This document shows, in pieces, positions 33,596 to 42,704 of a stretch of DNA of 64,000 nt. Numbering within the stretch: position 1 is the stretch's first letter; each line of letters opens with the position of its first letter. The notes under the pieces were generated by a model. It was not told where the DNA came from, did not search any database, and saw nothing but the letters and a program-made list of their open reading frames with translations. The translations under genes and the position numbers were made by a program. This DNA is from CAZHEV01 sp964531335 [NCBI: uncultured bacterium] (GTDB taxonomy: Bacteria; Eisenbacteria; RBG-16-71-46; CAZHEV01): the NCBI GenBank assembly GCA_964531335.1, contig CAZHEV010000004.1:137616-201615 (forward strand), in the 5' to 3' direction.

Positions 33596-34642
33596 ATGCA
33601 GGCATTGGCAGCTTGGTTTGAAAAGACGTTCCCGTTCACTTCGGGAATGCCGCAGGGTCTGGTCTACTTCGCCGCCATGTTCATCTCGGCCGCCTTGGTC
33701 CTGGGTTTCATTCTGCTCCTGGTTCTGTTCTTCGTCTGGGAGGAGCGAAAGGTCTCAGGGCACATCCAGTCGAGAATGGGGCCCATGAGGGTGGGAGGCT
33801 GGCACGGCTGGGCGCAGACTATAGCGGACACCATCAAGCTGATGACCAAGGAGGACATAATTCCGGCGCTCGCGGACAAGAAGCTCTTCGTGCTGGCGCC
33901 TTACATAGCTTTCCTGGGGACCTTCGCCGCTTTCGCCGTTCTGCCTTTCGGCGAGAACGCCATAGTCGCCGATCTCAACGTCGGGATCTTCTACATACTC
34001 GCGATCACCTCTTTCACCGTGGTCGCGATAATAATGGCGGGATGGGCCTCCAACAACAAGTGGTCTCTCTACGGGGCCATGCGTTCGGCCGCCCAGATCG
34101 TCAGCTACGAGGTCCCGATGACGGTGGCGGTGCTCGTTCCCGTGCTCTACGTGGGAAGCCTCAGCATGGGGGAGCTTTCGGCCGCGCAGGGCGGCGGCAT
34201 ATGGAACTGGATCGTTTTCAGGAGCCCGTTCACCTTCGTCGCGTTCATAGTGTACTTCATATCTTCGCTGGCGGAGGTGAACAGGACCCCCTTCGACATA
34301 CCCGAGGCGGAGTCGGAGCTCGTCGCCGGATATCATACCGAGTACACGGGCATGAAGTTCGCGATATTCTTCCTGGCCGAGTACGCGGCCATGTTCCTGG
34401 TCGGCGGCGTCGCTACGGCGCTGTTTCTCGGCGGCTGGAACGGCGTTCTGCCCGCGCGGATTCTGCCCGGTCCGGTCTGGTTCTGCATCAAGAGCCTGTT
34501 GCTGGTCTTCGTCATGATCTGGTTGAGGTGGACGCTGCCGAGGTTGAGGGTGGACCAGCTCATGTACATGAGCTGGAAGGTGCTTTTGCCTGTCGCGTTT
34601 TTCTGTCTGTTGGGCGTGGGCGTCCAGAAGCTGGTATTCTAG
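33596..34642 (+). CDS. nuoH: NADH-quinone oxidoreductase subunit H
   Basis: A 348-aa membrane subunit with about 8-9 helices. The quinone-channel motifs are present: [18 protein letters not shown], the [22 protein letters not shown] region with its acidic residues, and a C-terminal [14 protein letters not shown]. It links the peripheral arm to proton-pumping subunits. AAGGAAG precedes the ATG. Confidence 0.95.
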   Translation: MQALAAWFEKTFPFTSGMPQGLVYFAAMFISAALVLGFILLLVLFFVWEERKVSGHIQSRMGPMRVGGWHGWAQTIADTIKLMTKEDIIPALADKKLFVLAPYIAFLGTFAAFAVLPFGENAIVADLNVGIFYILAITSFTVVAIIMAGWASNNKWSLYGAMRSAAQIVSYEVPMTVAVLVPVLYVGSLSMGELSAAQGGGIWNWIVFRSPFTFVAFIVYFISSLAEVNRTPFDIPEAESELVAGYHTEYTGMKFAIFFLAEYAAMFLVGGVATALFLGGWNGVLPARILPGPVWFCIKSLLLVFVMIWLRWTLPRLRVDQLMYMSWKVLLPVAFFCLLGVGVQKLVF

Positions 34643-34723
34643 CCGGCACGACCCCCTCCGTCCAGGCCGGTGGAAGCGGCCGGGGGCGGCCGGCGGCGTC
34701 GCATCGCGCAGAGGATTGATACA

Positions 34724-35434
34724 ATGCAGGCGTACTTGCGCAAAGCTTGGATGGGTTTCTACACGGTCCTCCTGGGTATGAGGGTGACCCTGAAGTACCT
34801 GTTCGCCAAGCCCATCACGTTGCAGTACCCCGACGAGAAATGGGAGATGCCCGAGGCCTTCAGGGGAAAGCTGCACAACAACATAGACGATTGCATCGGG
34901 TGCATGGCATGTTCCAGGGCGTGCCCGGTGGACTGCATCACCATAGAGACGAGAAAGCCCCCCAAGGGCCTGGACCTCGGCCAGACCTCCGGCGGCACGA
35001 AGAAGAAGCTGGTGGTTCCGAAGTTCGAGATAGATATCAGCACGTGCTTGTTCTGCGGGCTGTGCGTAGAGGCCTGCCCGACCGGGTGCATCACGATGAC
35101 CAAGGAGTACGAGTACTCCACGTACGATAGGAGAACGGACCTTCTTCTGCATTTCGGCAAGGACCTGGACCCCGCCGTGGAAGCCGAGGCGATAGAGCGG
35201 GCGAAGGAGATCGAGGCGGCCGGGAAGGCGGAGGCCGCGAAGAAAGCCGCGGCGGAGAAGAAGGATGGAACGGAGTCGAAAGCCGGCGGCACGGCCAAGC
35301 ATTCCGGAGATAAAGAGACATCCACCGCCAAGAAAGCCGCACCCGGGAAAGAGACGCCCGCTGAGAAGAAGGCCGATTCTTCCGAAGAGCCCCCGAAGAA
35401 AACGCCCCCTGGGGACACAAAAGCCCCTTCATAG
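34724..35434 (+). CDS. nuoI: NADH-quinone oxidoreductase subunit I with long Lys/Ala/Glu tail
   Basis: A 236-aa protein with two [4Fe-4S] motifs: CIGCMACSRACPVDCI and CLFCGLCVEACPTGCI. The conserved core ends near residue 140. The following roughly 95 residues are a low-complexity Lys/Ala/Glu/Pro tail not found in standard NuoI. The ATG at 34724 (MQAYLRKAW) is chosen because an upstream start adds 18 Arg-rich residues. Here the nuo genes stop: no J, K, L, M, N, nor E, F, G, lies beside it. Confidence 0.93.
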   Translation: MQAYLRKAWMGFYTVLLGMRVTLKYLFAKPITLQYPDEKWEMPEAFRGKLHNNIDDCIGCMACSRACPVDCITIETRKPPKGLDLGQTSGGTKKKLVVPKFEIDISTCLFCGLCVEACPTGCITMTKEYEYSTYDRRTDLLLHFGKDLDPAVEAEAIERAKEIEAAGKAEAAKKAAAEKKDGTESKAGGTAKHSGDKETSTAKKAAPGKETPAEKKADSSEEPPKKTPPGDTKAPS

Positions 35435-35502
35435 ACACCGGCGATCCACGATTCGGAATATGAGGCGTGCGCCCCCGCACGCGCATAAGGAGCTGATCTC
35501 TC

Positions 35503-38412
35503 TTGCCCCTAATTGATTCCACAAGAGTAGGCGGAGACCTGCAAGGGCTTATCAGAGGCCGAGTGTGGTGGGATGACCTCACCAGGTGCATGTACAGCAC
35601 TGCGGCCTGCATATTCGAGGTCAAGCCCGTGGCGGTCGCGGCCCCGGAGTCGGCCGAGGACGTGTGCGCGATACTCGAATACGCCGCGGCCAATCAGGTG
35701 CCGGTCATCCCCAGGGGAGGGGGGTCCTCGCTGGCGGGACAGGCGGTGGGCGCGGCCATAATCCTCGATTTCACGAGGTTCATGAACAACGTGATCAGGG
35801 TTGATCGAGACGGGCTGACCGCCACGGTGCAGCCGGGAGTGGTGCTGGGCCGCCTCAACCGGCTTCTAGCAAGGGACGGGTTGGTCTTCGCGCCCGATCC
35901 CTCCAGCGCGAATTACTGCACCATCGGGGGCATGATCGCCAACAACGCCGGCGGGGCCCGTTCGGTCAAGTACGGGTCGACCACGGACCACGTGCTTTCT
36001 CTCAAAGCCGCGCTGGCCGGAGGACGCGTGCTGGATACCTCGGCCGGCCGCGACGCCGGGCCGGACGGCCTCTATCGCGGCCTGGAGGAGCTTCTTCGGG
36101 GCAAGGAGGGCCTGATCGGCGACAACGGGCCCAGGACGGCAAAGAACTCGAGCGGCTACAACCTGGCGGGCGCGCTGGGCCTGGGGCGCGCGGGCACAGG
36201 GCCCCCGGGGCAAGCGAAGCCCGAGGACGGGGGCGCCCTCGACCTGTGCAAGCTCATGGTCGGCTCGGAGGGCACTCTCGGGGCGGTCGTCGAGGCCACG
36301 CTGAAGCTCAGCAGGCTGCCGGCTGCGCGAGGGTCGTTGCTGGTCGGGCTCTCGTCGCTGGAGGCGGCGGGCGAAGCGATAGTGCGGGTCCTCGATCTCG
36401 GGCCTTCAGCTCTGGAGCTCATGGGACAGACTTTTCTCGAGCTGGTCGATCGCAAGGACCTGGAGAGCCCCGGCGCGTTCATGTCCGAGACGGACACGGC
36501 TTTGCTCATCGAGTTCGAGGGAGACCGCGAGGACGAGGTGGGGGAGAAGCTCGACCGCGCCCGCCGGGTGCTGGAGAACAACCCAGCCAAGCTGGGCGAG
36601 AAGGTGATGAAAGATCCTTCGGAGGCCCGCCAGGTCTGGGGGCTCAGAAGCGCGGCCGTCGCGATTTTGAACCGCATGGAGGGGCCGGAGAAGCCCATAG
36701 CGTTCATAGAGGACGTCACCGTGACTCCGTCCAGGCTACCCGAGTTCATCAGAAGGGAGCTGGAGATCTTCGAGCGATACAAAGTCAGGGCGGGCGTGTT
36801 CGGGCACGGCGGCGACGGCAATCTGCACGTGCGGCCTGTTCTGAATCTGAAGGACCCGGAAGGGGTCGGGAAGATGCGGGGCATCGCCGAGGACGTTTAC
36901 GAGCTCGCCGCGCAAATGGGCGGCAGCCCCACGGGGGAGCACGGGGACGGGCGATTGAGGACGGGCTTCATCGAGAAGTTCTACGGCGAGGTGACGCCGC
37001 TGTTCGCCCGGGTGAAGTCGCTTTTCGACCCGTCCGGAATAATGAATCCGGGCGACAAGACCGGCGACGGCGAGTACGCCCTGGACAAGAACCTGAGATA
37101 CGGGGCATCGTACAGGACGATTCCGACCGGCGAGATCTTCGACGAGCCCGATATCACCCACGAGATAGAGAAGTGTCACGGCTGCGGGGCATGCAGGGAC
37201 TATTGCCCCGTGGGATCGACCACGGTCGAGGAGAGCGGGTCCGCCCGCACCAAGGCCAACTTGCTGAGATCGCTCGTCACGGGCCGTCTCGGCGACCCCA
37301 AGGAAGTCCTGAAGCGCGACGATTGGAAATCGATCTTCGATCTCTGCTTCAACTGCAAGCTCTGCCTCACCGAATGCCCCACCAGGGTGGACGTGCCGAG
37401 GCTGGCGGCGGAGGCCCGCGCCTGTTACGCGAGGGAGAAGGGGCTCGACAAGGCGTCGATGTTCGTTGCGGGCTCATTCGAGATATCCCGCGTGGCCGCG
37501 CTCACCCCGAGGTTGTCGAACCTGGGCCTGAAGGCTCGCCCCGCGAGAGCGCTTCTTCAAAAGCTCGTGGGGGTGGACCGCCGGCGCGAGCTGCCCTCGT
37601 TCAGCCGAAGGCCGATGGTCGTGCCGTCCGCCAAGCCCCGGGCAGGGCGGAAGGTGCTCTACTTTCCCGGTTGCTTCGCGCTCTTCAACGACGCCGAGGA
37701 CGAGGGAAGGGCCTCGGTGGAGATACTAGAGGCGGCGGGGGCGTCCGTCTGGGTGCCCAGCCTGGAGTGCTGCGGCATGGCGAGGCTCACGGTGGGCGAT
37801 AAGGCGGGGGCGGCTCGAAGGGCCCGCGGCAACGTGGACTCTCTTTTCGAAGCGGTCCAGGACGGCTACACGATAGTCGCCAGCGCCGCGAGCTGCTGCC
37901 TGGCCATAAAGGAGGACTACCCGCTTCTGGTGGGTACCGATAAGGCGCGGGCCGTGGCCGCGAGCACTTTCGATCTCTTCGAGTACCTGGCCGACGCGTT
38001 TTCCAAGGGGGAGATCGACGCGCGGCCCGGGCCGCTGAGCATGAAGGTGGTTCACCACGCGCCCTGCCATCTCCTGGCCCAGGGGGTCGCGGACAGTGTG
38101 GAGCAGGTGTTGAGAATGATCCCGGGACTTGAGATAATAGACATCGATGACGGTTGCTGCGGCATGGCCGGGACCTTCGGCATGAAGAGCCGCAACTTCG
38201 ACCTGTCGATGAGGATCGGCAAGGCCCTGTTTGACGAGGTCCGCCGCGCCTCCCCGGACGTGGTTGTGACCGGGTGCGGGACATGCAAGATACAACTCGA
38301 GCAGGGAACGGGCCTTGAGGTTCGCCATCCGATCTGGCTTCTGAGAAAGGCATTTGAGAACCGAGGCGAAGGCGCCGTCCGAGCGCGTGGGCCGGGCGCC
38401 GTCCGGTCTTGA
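35503..38412 (+). CDS. giant FAD-linked oxidase/Fe-S protein (D-lactate or glycolate dehydrogenase type)
   Basis: A 969-aa fusion. The N-terminal FAD-binding domain (about 40-240) has PRGGGSSLAGQ; the FAD-oxidase C-terminal domain extends to about 530 with FGHGGDGNLHVRP. Two [4Fe-4S] motifs follow (CHGCGACRDYCP, CFNCKLCLTECP). Two CCG domains end in ECCGMARL and GCCGMAGTF. This layout oxidises 2-hydroxyacids such as D-lactate or glycolate and passes electrons through Fe-S centres. TTG start with AAGGAG 10 nt upstream. It lies 68 nt after nuoI and 22 nt before nfnA, within the same operon. Confidence 0.85.
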   Translation: MPLIDSTRVGGDLQGLIRGRVWWDDLTRCMYSTAACIFEVKPVAVAAPESAEDVCAILEYAAANQVPVIPRGGGSSLAGQAVGAAIILDFTRFMNNVIRVDRDGLTATVQPGVVLGRLNRLLARDGLVFAPDPSSANYCTIGGMIANNAGGARSVKYGSTTDHVLSLKAALAGGRVLDTSAGRDAGPDGLYRGLEELLRGKEGLIGDNGPRTAKNSSGYNLAGALGLGRAGTGPPGQAKPEDGGALDLCKLMVGSEGTLGAVVEATLKLSRLPAARGSLLVGLSSLEAAGEAIVRVLDLGPSALELMGQTFLELVDRKDLESPGAFMSETDTALLIEFEGDREDEVGEKLDRARRVLENNPAKLGEKVMKDPSEARQVWGLRSAAVAILNRMEGPEKPIAFIEDVTVTPSRLPEFIRRELEIFERYKVRAGVFGHGGDGNLHVRPVLNLKDPEGVGKMRGIAEDVYELAAQMGGSPTGEHGDGRLRTGFIEKFYGEVTPLFARVKSLFDPSGIMNPGDKTGDGEYALDKNLRYGASYRTIPTGEIFDEPDITHEIEKCHGCGACRDYCPVGSTTVEESGSARTKANLLRSLVTGRLGDPKEVLKRDDWKSIFDLCFNCKLCLTECPTRVDVPRLAAEARACYAREKGLDKASMFVAGSFEISRVAALTPRLSNLGLKARPARALLQKLVGVDRRRELPSFSRRPMVVPSAKPRAGRKVLYFPGCFALFNDAEDEGRASVEILEAAGASVWVPSLECCGMARLTVGDKAGAARRARGNVDSLFEAVQDGYTIVASAASCCLAIKEDYPLLVGTDKARAVAASTFDLFEYLADAFSKGEIDARPGPLSMKVVHHAPCHLLAQGVADSVEQVLRMIPGLEIIDIDDGCCGMAGTFGMKSRNFDLSMRIGKALFDEVRRASPDVVVTGCGTCKIQLEQGTGLEVRHPIWLLRKAFENRGEGAVRARGPGAVRS

Positions 38413-38434
38413 TAAGAGCTCATAGGGGGCAGGT

Positions 38435-39295
38435 ATGCACTTGATTCGCACTAAGAAGAAACTGGCCACCGATACGTACCTGTACGAGGTGGAGGCGCCG
38501 TATGTCGCCGGGGCGAGAAAGCCCGGACAGTTCCTGGTCCTCAGGATACGCGAAGGCGGCGAACGCATACCTCTTACCATAGCCGGGGGCGACGCCGAGA
38601 GGGGAATAGTCAGGTTCGTGGTCCAGGCGGTCGGCAGGACCACTCACGAGCTGAGCGAGCTGGAGCCGGGAGACCACATCTCCGACGTCGTCGGTCCGCT
38701 GGGGACGCCGACCCATATAGGCGAGTACGGCACCGTGGTGCTTCTGGGCGGCGGATACGGCACGGCCGCCATAATACCTGTCGCCGGGGCGATGAGGGAG
38801 GCGGGCAACAGGGTTATCTCCGTCATCGGGGCGCGCGGCGAGGACCTCATCATCCTGGAGGACGAGCTGGGCGCGGAGAGCGACAAGCTCTACATCACGA
38901 CGAACGACGGCAGCAAGGGCATCGAGGGCTTCGTCACGGACGCCCTGAGCCGGATCATCGAGGAGGAGAAGAACATAGGCTTCGTCATGGCGGTCGGTCC
39001 GATCCCCATGATGAAGGCGGTCTCGGAGATGACCAGGCCTCACAAGATCAAGACGGTGGTCAGCCTTAACACGATAATGGTCGACGGCACGGGCATGTGC
39101 GGGTCGTGCCGTTGCACGGTCGGCGGAGCGACCAAGTTCGCATGCGTCGACGGTCCGGACTTCGACGGGCACGAGGTCGATTTCGACGAGGTGGCGAAGA
39201 GGAACCAGATGTACAGGGAGTTGGAGTCCCGCTCTTTCGACCTGTACAAGAAGGATAAGGAGAAGACCGAAGCGGGGAGGGGCGTAGATGGGTGA
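38435..39295 (+). CDS. nfnA: NfnA/SudB-type FAD/NAD-binding reductase subunit
   Basis: A 286-aa protein of the sulfide/dihydroorotate dehydrogenase-like (PyrK-like) group: an FAD-binding part (KPGQFLVLRI, IPLTIAGG), an NAD-binding part (LLGGGYGTAAIIP), and a C-terminal [2Fe-2S] site in MCGSCRCTVGG with a fourth Cys in FACVDGPDF. With the next gene it forms the electron-bifurcating NADH-dependent reduced-ferredoxin:NADP oxidoreductase. Overlaps nfnB by 8 nt. Confidence 0.88.
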   Translation: MHLIRTKKKLATDTYLYEVEAPYVAGARKPGQFLVLRIREGGERIPLTIAGGDAERGIVRFVVQAVGRTTHELSELEPGDHISDVVGPLGTPTHIGEYGTVVLLGGGYGTAAIIPVAGAMREAGNRVISVIGARGEDLIILEDELGAESDKLYITTNDGSKGIEGFVTDALSRIIEEEKNIGFVMAVGPIPMMKAVSEMTRPHKIKTVVSLNTIMVDGTGMCGSCRCTVGGATKFACVDGPDFDGHEVDFDEVAKRNQMYRELESRSFDLYKKDKEKTEAGRGVDG

Positions 39296-40742
39296 TTCGA
39301 AGAAGAAGGCCAAGGAGGGCCTGAGCAACAAGGAGAGAATGAAGATATCCAGGCAGAAGATGCCTGAGCAGGACCCCGTCGAGAGAAAGAAGAACTTCGA
39401 CGAGGTGGCGCAGGGACTCACCGACGAGCTGGCGTACCAGGACGCGCTGCGCTGTATCCAGTGCAAGAAGATGCCGTGCGTCGAGGGGTGCCCGGTTCGC
39501 ATAGACATCCCCGCGTTCATAAAGGCGATAGAGGACGGGGACCTCGCGAAGTCCGCCCGGATACTGAAGGACGCGAACAGCCTGCCCGCGATATGCGGCC
39601 GCGTCTGCCCCCAGGAACAGCAGTGCGAGCTGGTCTGCACCGTGGGCAAGAAAGGCGATCCGGTCGCGATCGGGCACCTGGAGCGCTACGTCTCGGACTG
39701 GGAGCGCGATAACCTGGGCCTCGTTGTGCCGGAGAAGGATCCGCCCACCGGCCGCAAGGTCGCCATAATAGGGTCCGGCCCCGCCGGGCTCACGGCCGCC
39801 GGGGACCTGGCCAAGAAGGGTCACGAGGTGGTCATATTCGAGGCGCTGCACAAGCCGGGAGGCGTGGCCCGCTACGGGATACCGAGTTTCCGTCTCCCCA
39901 GGGACATACTGGACGGAGAGATCGATTACCTGAAAGCTCTCGGCGTCAAGATAATCTGCAACGTCGTGGTCGGCAAGGCCTTCACGGTGGAGGATCTGCT
40001 CAAGGAGTACGACACGGTCTTCATCGGAACCGGCGCCGGGCTGCCCTGGTTCATGCGCGTACCCGGCGAGAACCTGAAAGGCGTTTACTCCGCCAACGAG
40101 TACCTGACCCGGATCATTCTGATGGGCGGCCGGGGAGTCCCGGAGACGGACACCCCCGTGGCGGTGGGCAAGAAGGTGGCGGTCATAGGCGGGGGCAACA
40201 CCGCCATGGACGCCTGCCGCGTGTCCTTGAGGATGGGCGCGGAGAAGGTCTACTGCCTGTACAGGCGGTCGCGCAAGGAGCTGCCCGCGAGGATCGAGGA
40301 GATAGAGCACGCTGAGGAAGAGGGAGTCGAGTTCCAGTTTCTCACCGCGCCGGTCGAGTTCATCGGCAACGACGAGGGATGGCTAACGCGCGCGAAGTGC
40401 GTTCGCATGGAGCTTGGAGAGCCCGACGCGTCCGGCAGGCGCCGTCCGGTGGTGATCGAGGGCTCGGAGTTCGAGATAGAGCTCGATACCTGCGTCGAGG
40501 CCATAGGCTTCGGCGCCAATCCGCTGGTTCCGCAGACTACGCCCGGCTTGGAGACCGACAAGTGGGGGATAGTCGTGGCCGACAAGGAGACCGGAAGGAC
40601 CTCGCGGGATCGCGTCTACGCGGGCGGGGACATAATAACCGGCGGCTCCACGGTCATATCGGCCATGGGGCAGGCCCGGGTGGCGGCCGCCGCCATGCAC
40701 GGGCACATGATGAGCATGGAACCGATCTCCGAGAAGAAGTGA
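39288..40742 (+). CDS. nfnB: NfnB/SudA-type, glutamate-synthase-small-chain-like flavoprotein
   Basis: A 484-aa protein. The N-terminal cysteine-rich domain holds two [4Fe-4S] clusters (ALRCIQCKKMPCVEGCP, ICGRVCPQEQQCELVC). Two dinucleotide folds follow: IIGSGPAGLTAAGDLA for FAD and VIGGGNTAMDACRVSLR for NAD(P). The conserved C-terminal block is YAGGDIITGGSTVISAMGQ. It pairs with NfnA for electron bifurcation among NADH, NADPH and ferredoxin. Being at the end of the nuo operon suggests one redox network. Confidence 0.9.
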   Translation: MGDSKKKAKEGLSNKERMKISRQKMPEQDPVERKKNFDEVAQGLTDELAYQDALRCIQCKKMPCVEGCPVRIDIPAFIKAIEDGDLAKSARILKDANSLPAICGRVCPQEQQCELVCTVGKKGDPVAIGHLERYVSDWERDNLGLVVPEKDPPTGRKVAIIGSGPAGLTAAGDLAKKGHEVVIFEALHKPGGVARYGIPSFRLPRDILDGEIDYLKALGVKIICNVVVGKAFTVEDLLKEYDTVFIGTGAGLPWFMRVPGENLKGVYSANEYLTRIILMGGRGVPETDTPVAVGKKVAVIGGGNTAMDACRVSLRMGAEKVYCLYRRSRKELPARIEEIEHAEEEGVEFQFLTAPVEFIGNDEGWLTRAKCVRMELGEPDASGRRRPVVIEGSEFEIELDTCVEAIGFGANPLVPQTTPGLETDKWGIVVADKETGRTSRDRVYAGGDIITGGSTVISAMGQARVAAAAMHGHMMSMEPISEKK

Positions 40743-40772
40743 CCGCTCCGTGGCTGTCCACGAGGGGAGCGG
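40743..40772 (+). terminator. hairpin between convergent nfnB and mscS
   Basis: An 11-bp interrupted stem (40743-40753 with 40758-40761 and 40766-40772) directly follows the nfnB stop. There is no U-run; terminator status is tentative. Confidence 0.45.
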
Positions 40773-40783
40773 AGCGCCGCCGC

Positions 40784-41701
40784 TTAGCCCCCGCCGGGCT
40801 CCGGGGTTGGGCTCGAGCCCGCGGTACCCGAAGTCGAGACGGGCAGCGGCACTGAGGATCTCATGTGAACGTCCCTTTGCGGGAACGGTATCTCGACGCC
40901 GTTCTCGTGGAACTTCCTCACGATGGCGCAGTTTATCTGAGACCTCACGACCGGCCTCCGCTTGGGGTTTCGGAGCCAGCACCTGAGCCTCATGTTCCAA
41001 GCGGAATCTCCGAAACCGTCCAGCAGCACGTCCGGCTTGGGATCGTTCAGCACCCCGTCGGTCTCTTCCGCCACCTCCCGCAGGCAGCGCAGGACCACGT
41101 CCAGGTCCGAGTTGTAGGAGACACCCACCTCGACGTCGATCCTTACCCTTTGATCTCCATGGGACCAGTTGATCACGTTCTTCGAGATGAACTCCGAGTT
41201 GGGGACTATTATCGCGATGTTCTTGATCGACCTCACGGTGGTGGACCTGAGGTTTATCGCCACCACGTCGCCCTCGGTGTCTCCAACCGTTATCCTGTCG
41301 CCGACCTTTATATGGCGTTCGAAGAGTATGACGAGTCCCGATACGAAATTGGAGGTTACGTTCTGAAGGCCGAAGCCTATGCCTACGGAGAGAAACCCGA
41401 ATATCACCGCGAGGCCGCTGAGGCTTATGCCCACGAACTCCAGCGCGGCGAAGGCGGCCACGACCAGCAGCAAGTACTGGACGGTGCGCTCGAGCGTGTA
41501 CTCGAGTGACTTCTCGATCCTCAGCCTGCCCAGGACCCGCGATACTACGGTCTTCACGAAGATCCTGGATATGAGGACGAAGGCGGCGAACAGGAACAAG
41601 AAGACCAGTATGGAGCCCAGGGTTATCGGCGTCTCGTTGACGGTGAAGAACTCATAATGAACGATGTTGTTGATCAGCTCGAGCGGATTGGACGTGTCCA
41701 T
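40784..41701 (-). CDS. mscS: small-conductance mechanosensitive channel (MscS family)
   Basis: A 305-aa protein with about three membrane segments. The pore helix region is SLSGLAVIFGFLSVGIGFGLQNVTSNFVSG, rich in Gly and Ala. The beta domain has VGDRITVGDTEGDVV and IVPNSEFISKNVINWS. It opens on hypo-osmotic shock to release solutes. It ends in a Pro/Gly/Ser-rich tail. AGGAG lies 7 nt before the ATG. Confidence 0.93.
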   Translation of the reverse strand: MDTSNPLELINNIVHYEFFTVNETPITLGSILVFLFLFAAFVLISRIFVKTVVSRVLGRLRIEKSLEYTLERTVQYLLLVVAAFAALEFVGISLSGLAVIFGFLSVGIGFGLQNVTSNFVSGLVILFERHIKVGDRITVGDTEGDVVAINLRSTTVRSIKNIAIIVPNSEFISKNVINWSHGDQRVRIDVEVGVSYNSDLDVVLRCLREVAEETDGVLNDPKPDVLLDGFGDSAWNMRLRCWLRNPKRRPVVRSQINCAIVRKFHENGVEIPFPQRDVHMRSSVPLPVSTSGTAGSSPTPEPGGG

Positions 41702-41720
41702 GACCGTCTCCTACGCTAAA

Positions 41721-41747
41721 GGCCGGCCCCTGTCAAAAGGGCCGGCC
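41721..41747 (-). terminator. terminator after the por operon
   Basis: Nine-base perfect arms (41721-41729 and 41739-41747) lie 26 nt after the porB stop; a short TTT follows on the reverse strand. The loop contains TTGACA. Confidence 0.6.
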
Positions 41748-41773
41748 CTGCCGGCTGAAGGAACAGGTGCGCC

Positions 41774-42682
41774 CTACTTGATCTCCATTCTCTTCATGAG
41801 CCTTTCCCAATCTTCGTCCACCTGGCGCTGTAGCGCCTTGATGTGCTCTTCGGTCAGGTGCGAGAACCTGCCCTGCATGCCCAAGTACTCGGACACCGGG
41901 ATTCCCTCGGGCTCGATGTTCAGAGTATACCGCACCCCGTTCTCGATCTCATAGACCGGAAAAACCTTGGAGTCCACCGCCTTCCTGGAGACCTGGATCG
42001 ACAGGTGGCTGGGCAGCTTCCATCCCGGCGGGCACGGCGAGAGTACGTGGATGAAGCGCGTTCCCTCCATGGATTTCGCCTTTTTGAACTTGCGGAGCAG
42101 GTCGTCGGGGTGCGCCACAGTGGTGGTCGCCGCGTACGGAATCCTGTGGGCGGCCATTATCTCCATCATGTTCTTCTTGGGCCTCGTCTTGAAGTGGGAG
42201 ACGGGCGTCGTGGTGGTCCAGGCTCCGGAGGGGGTGGCAGAGCTCCTCTGGATGCCCGTGTTCATATACGCCTCGTTGTCGTAGCAGACGTATATGAAGT
42301 TCTCGTTTCTCTCGGCCGCTCCGGAGAGCGCCTGTATGCCTATGTCGAAAGTGCCCCCGTCTCCGGCCCATCCGACGACGGTGGTTTCCGTCTCCCCCAG
42401 GGCGTCGAGCCCGGCCCTGACGCCGCACGCCGCGGCGGCCGTGGTCTCGAAGGCCGTGTGCAGGTTCGCGATCCGAAGGCTGGAGTACGGCCACGCGCCG
42501 TCGATAACGGCCCAGCAACAGGCGGGGATGACCGTGACGGTGTCTTCGCCCAGCGCCTTCAGGGCAAGGCGCATGGACAGCGTGGCCCCGCACCCGCCGC
42601 AGGCCACGTTGCCGGGCGTCATCAGCTCCGTATCGGGCACTTGGAAGTTCTTCTGTTCGTCTTTTACTAGAGGTCTGGTCAC
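41774..42682 (-). CDS. porB: 2-oxoacid:ferredoxin oxidoreductase, beta subunit
   Basis: A 302-aa TPP-binding subunit. Near the N-terminus are the first cluster cysteines in NVACGGCGATLSM; then come the TPP motif GWAGDGGTFDIG and CYDNEAYMNTGIQRS. A further Cys lies in VLSPCPPGW. The GTG at 42682 is preferred because GGAGGT sits 7 nt upstream; a GTG 9 nt earlier overlaps that ribosome site. Last gene of the por operon. Confidence 0.9.
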   Translation of the reverse strand: MTRPLVKDEQKNFQVPDTELMTPGNVACGGCGATLSMRLALKALGEDTVTVIPACCWAVIDGAWPYSSLRIANLHTAFETTAAAACGVRAGLDALGETETTVVGWAGDGGTFDIGIQALSGAAERNENFIYVCYDNEAYMNTGIQRSSATPSGAWTTTTPVSHFKTRPKKNMMEIMAAHRIPYAATTTVAHPDDLLRKFKKAKSMEGTRFIHVLSPCPPGWKLPSHLSIQVSRKAVDSKVFPVYEIENGVRYTLNIEPEGIPVSEYLGMQGRFSHLTEEHIKALQRQVDEDWERLMKRMEIK

Positions 42683-42704
42683 TTCTCGCACCTCCGTCCG
42701 GGTA

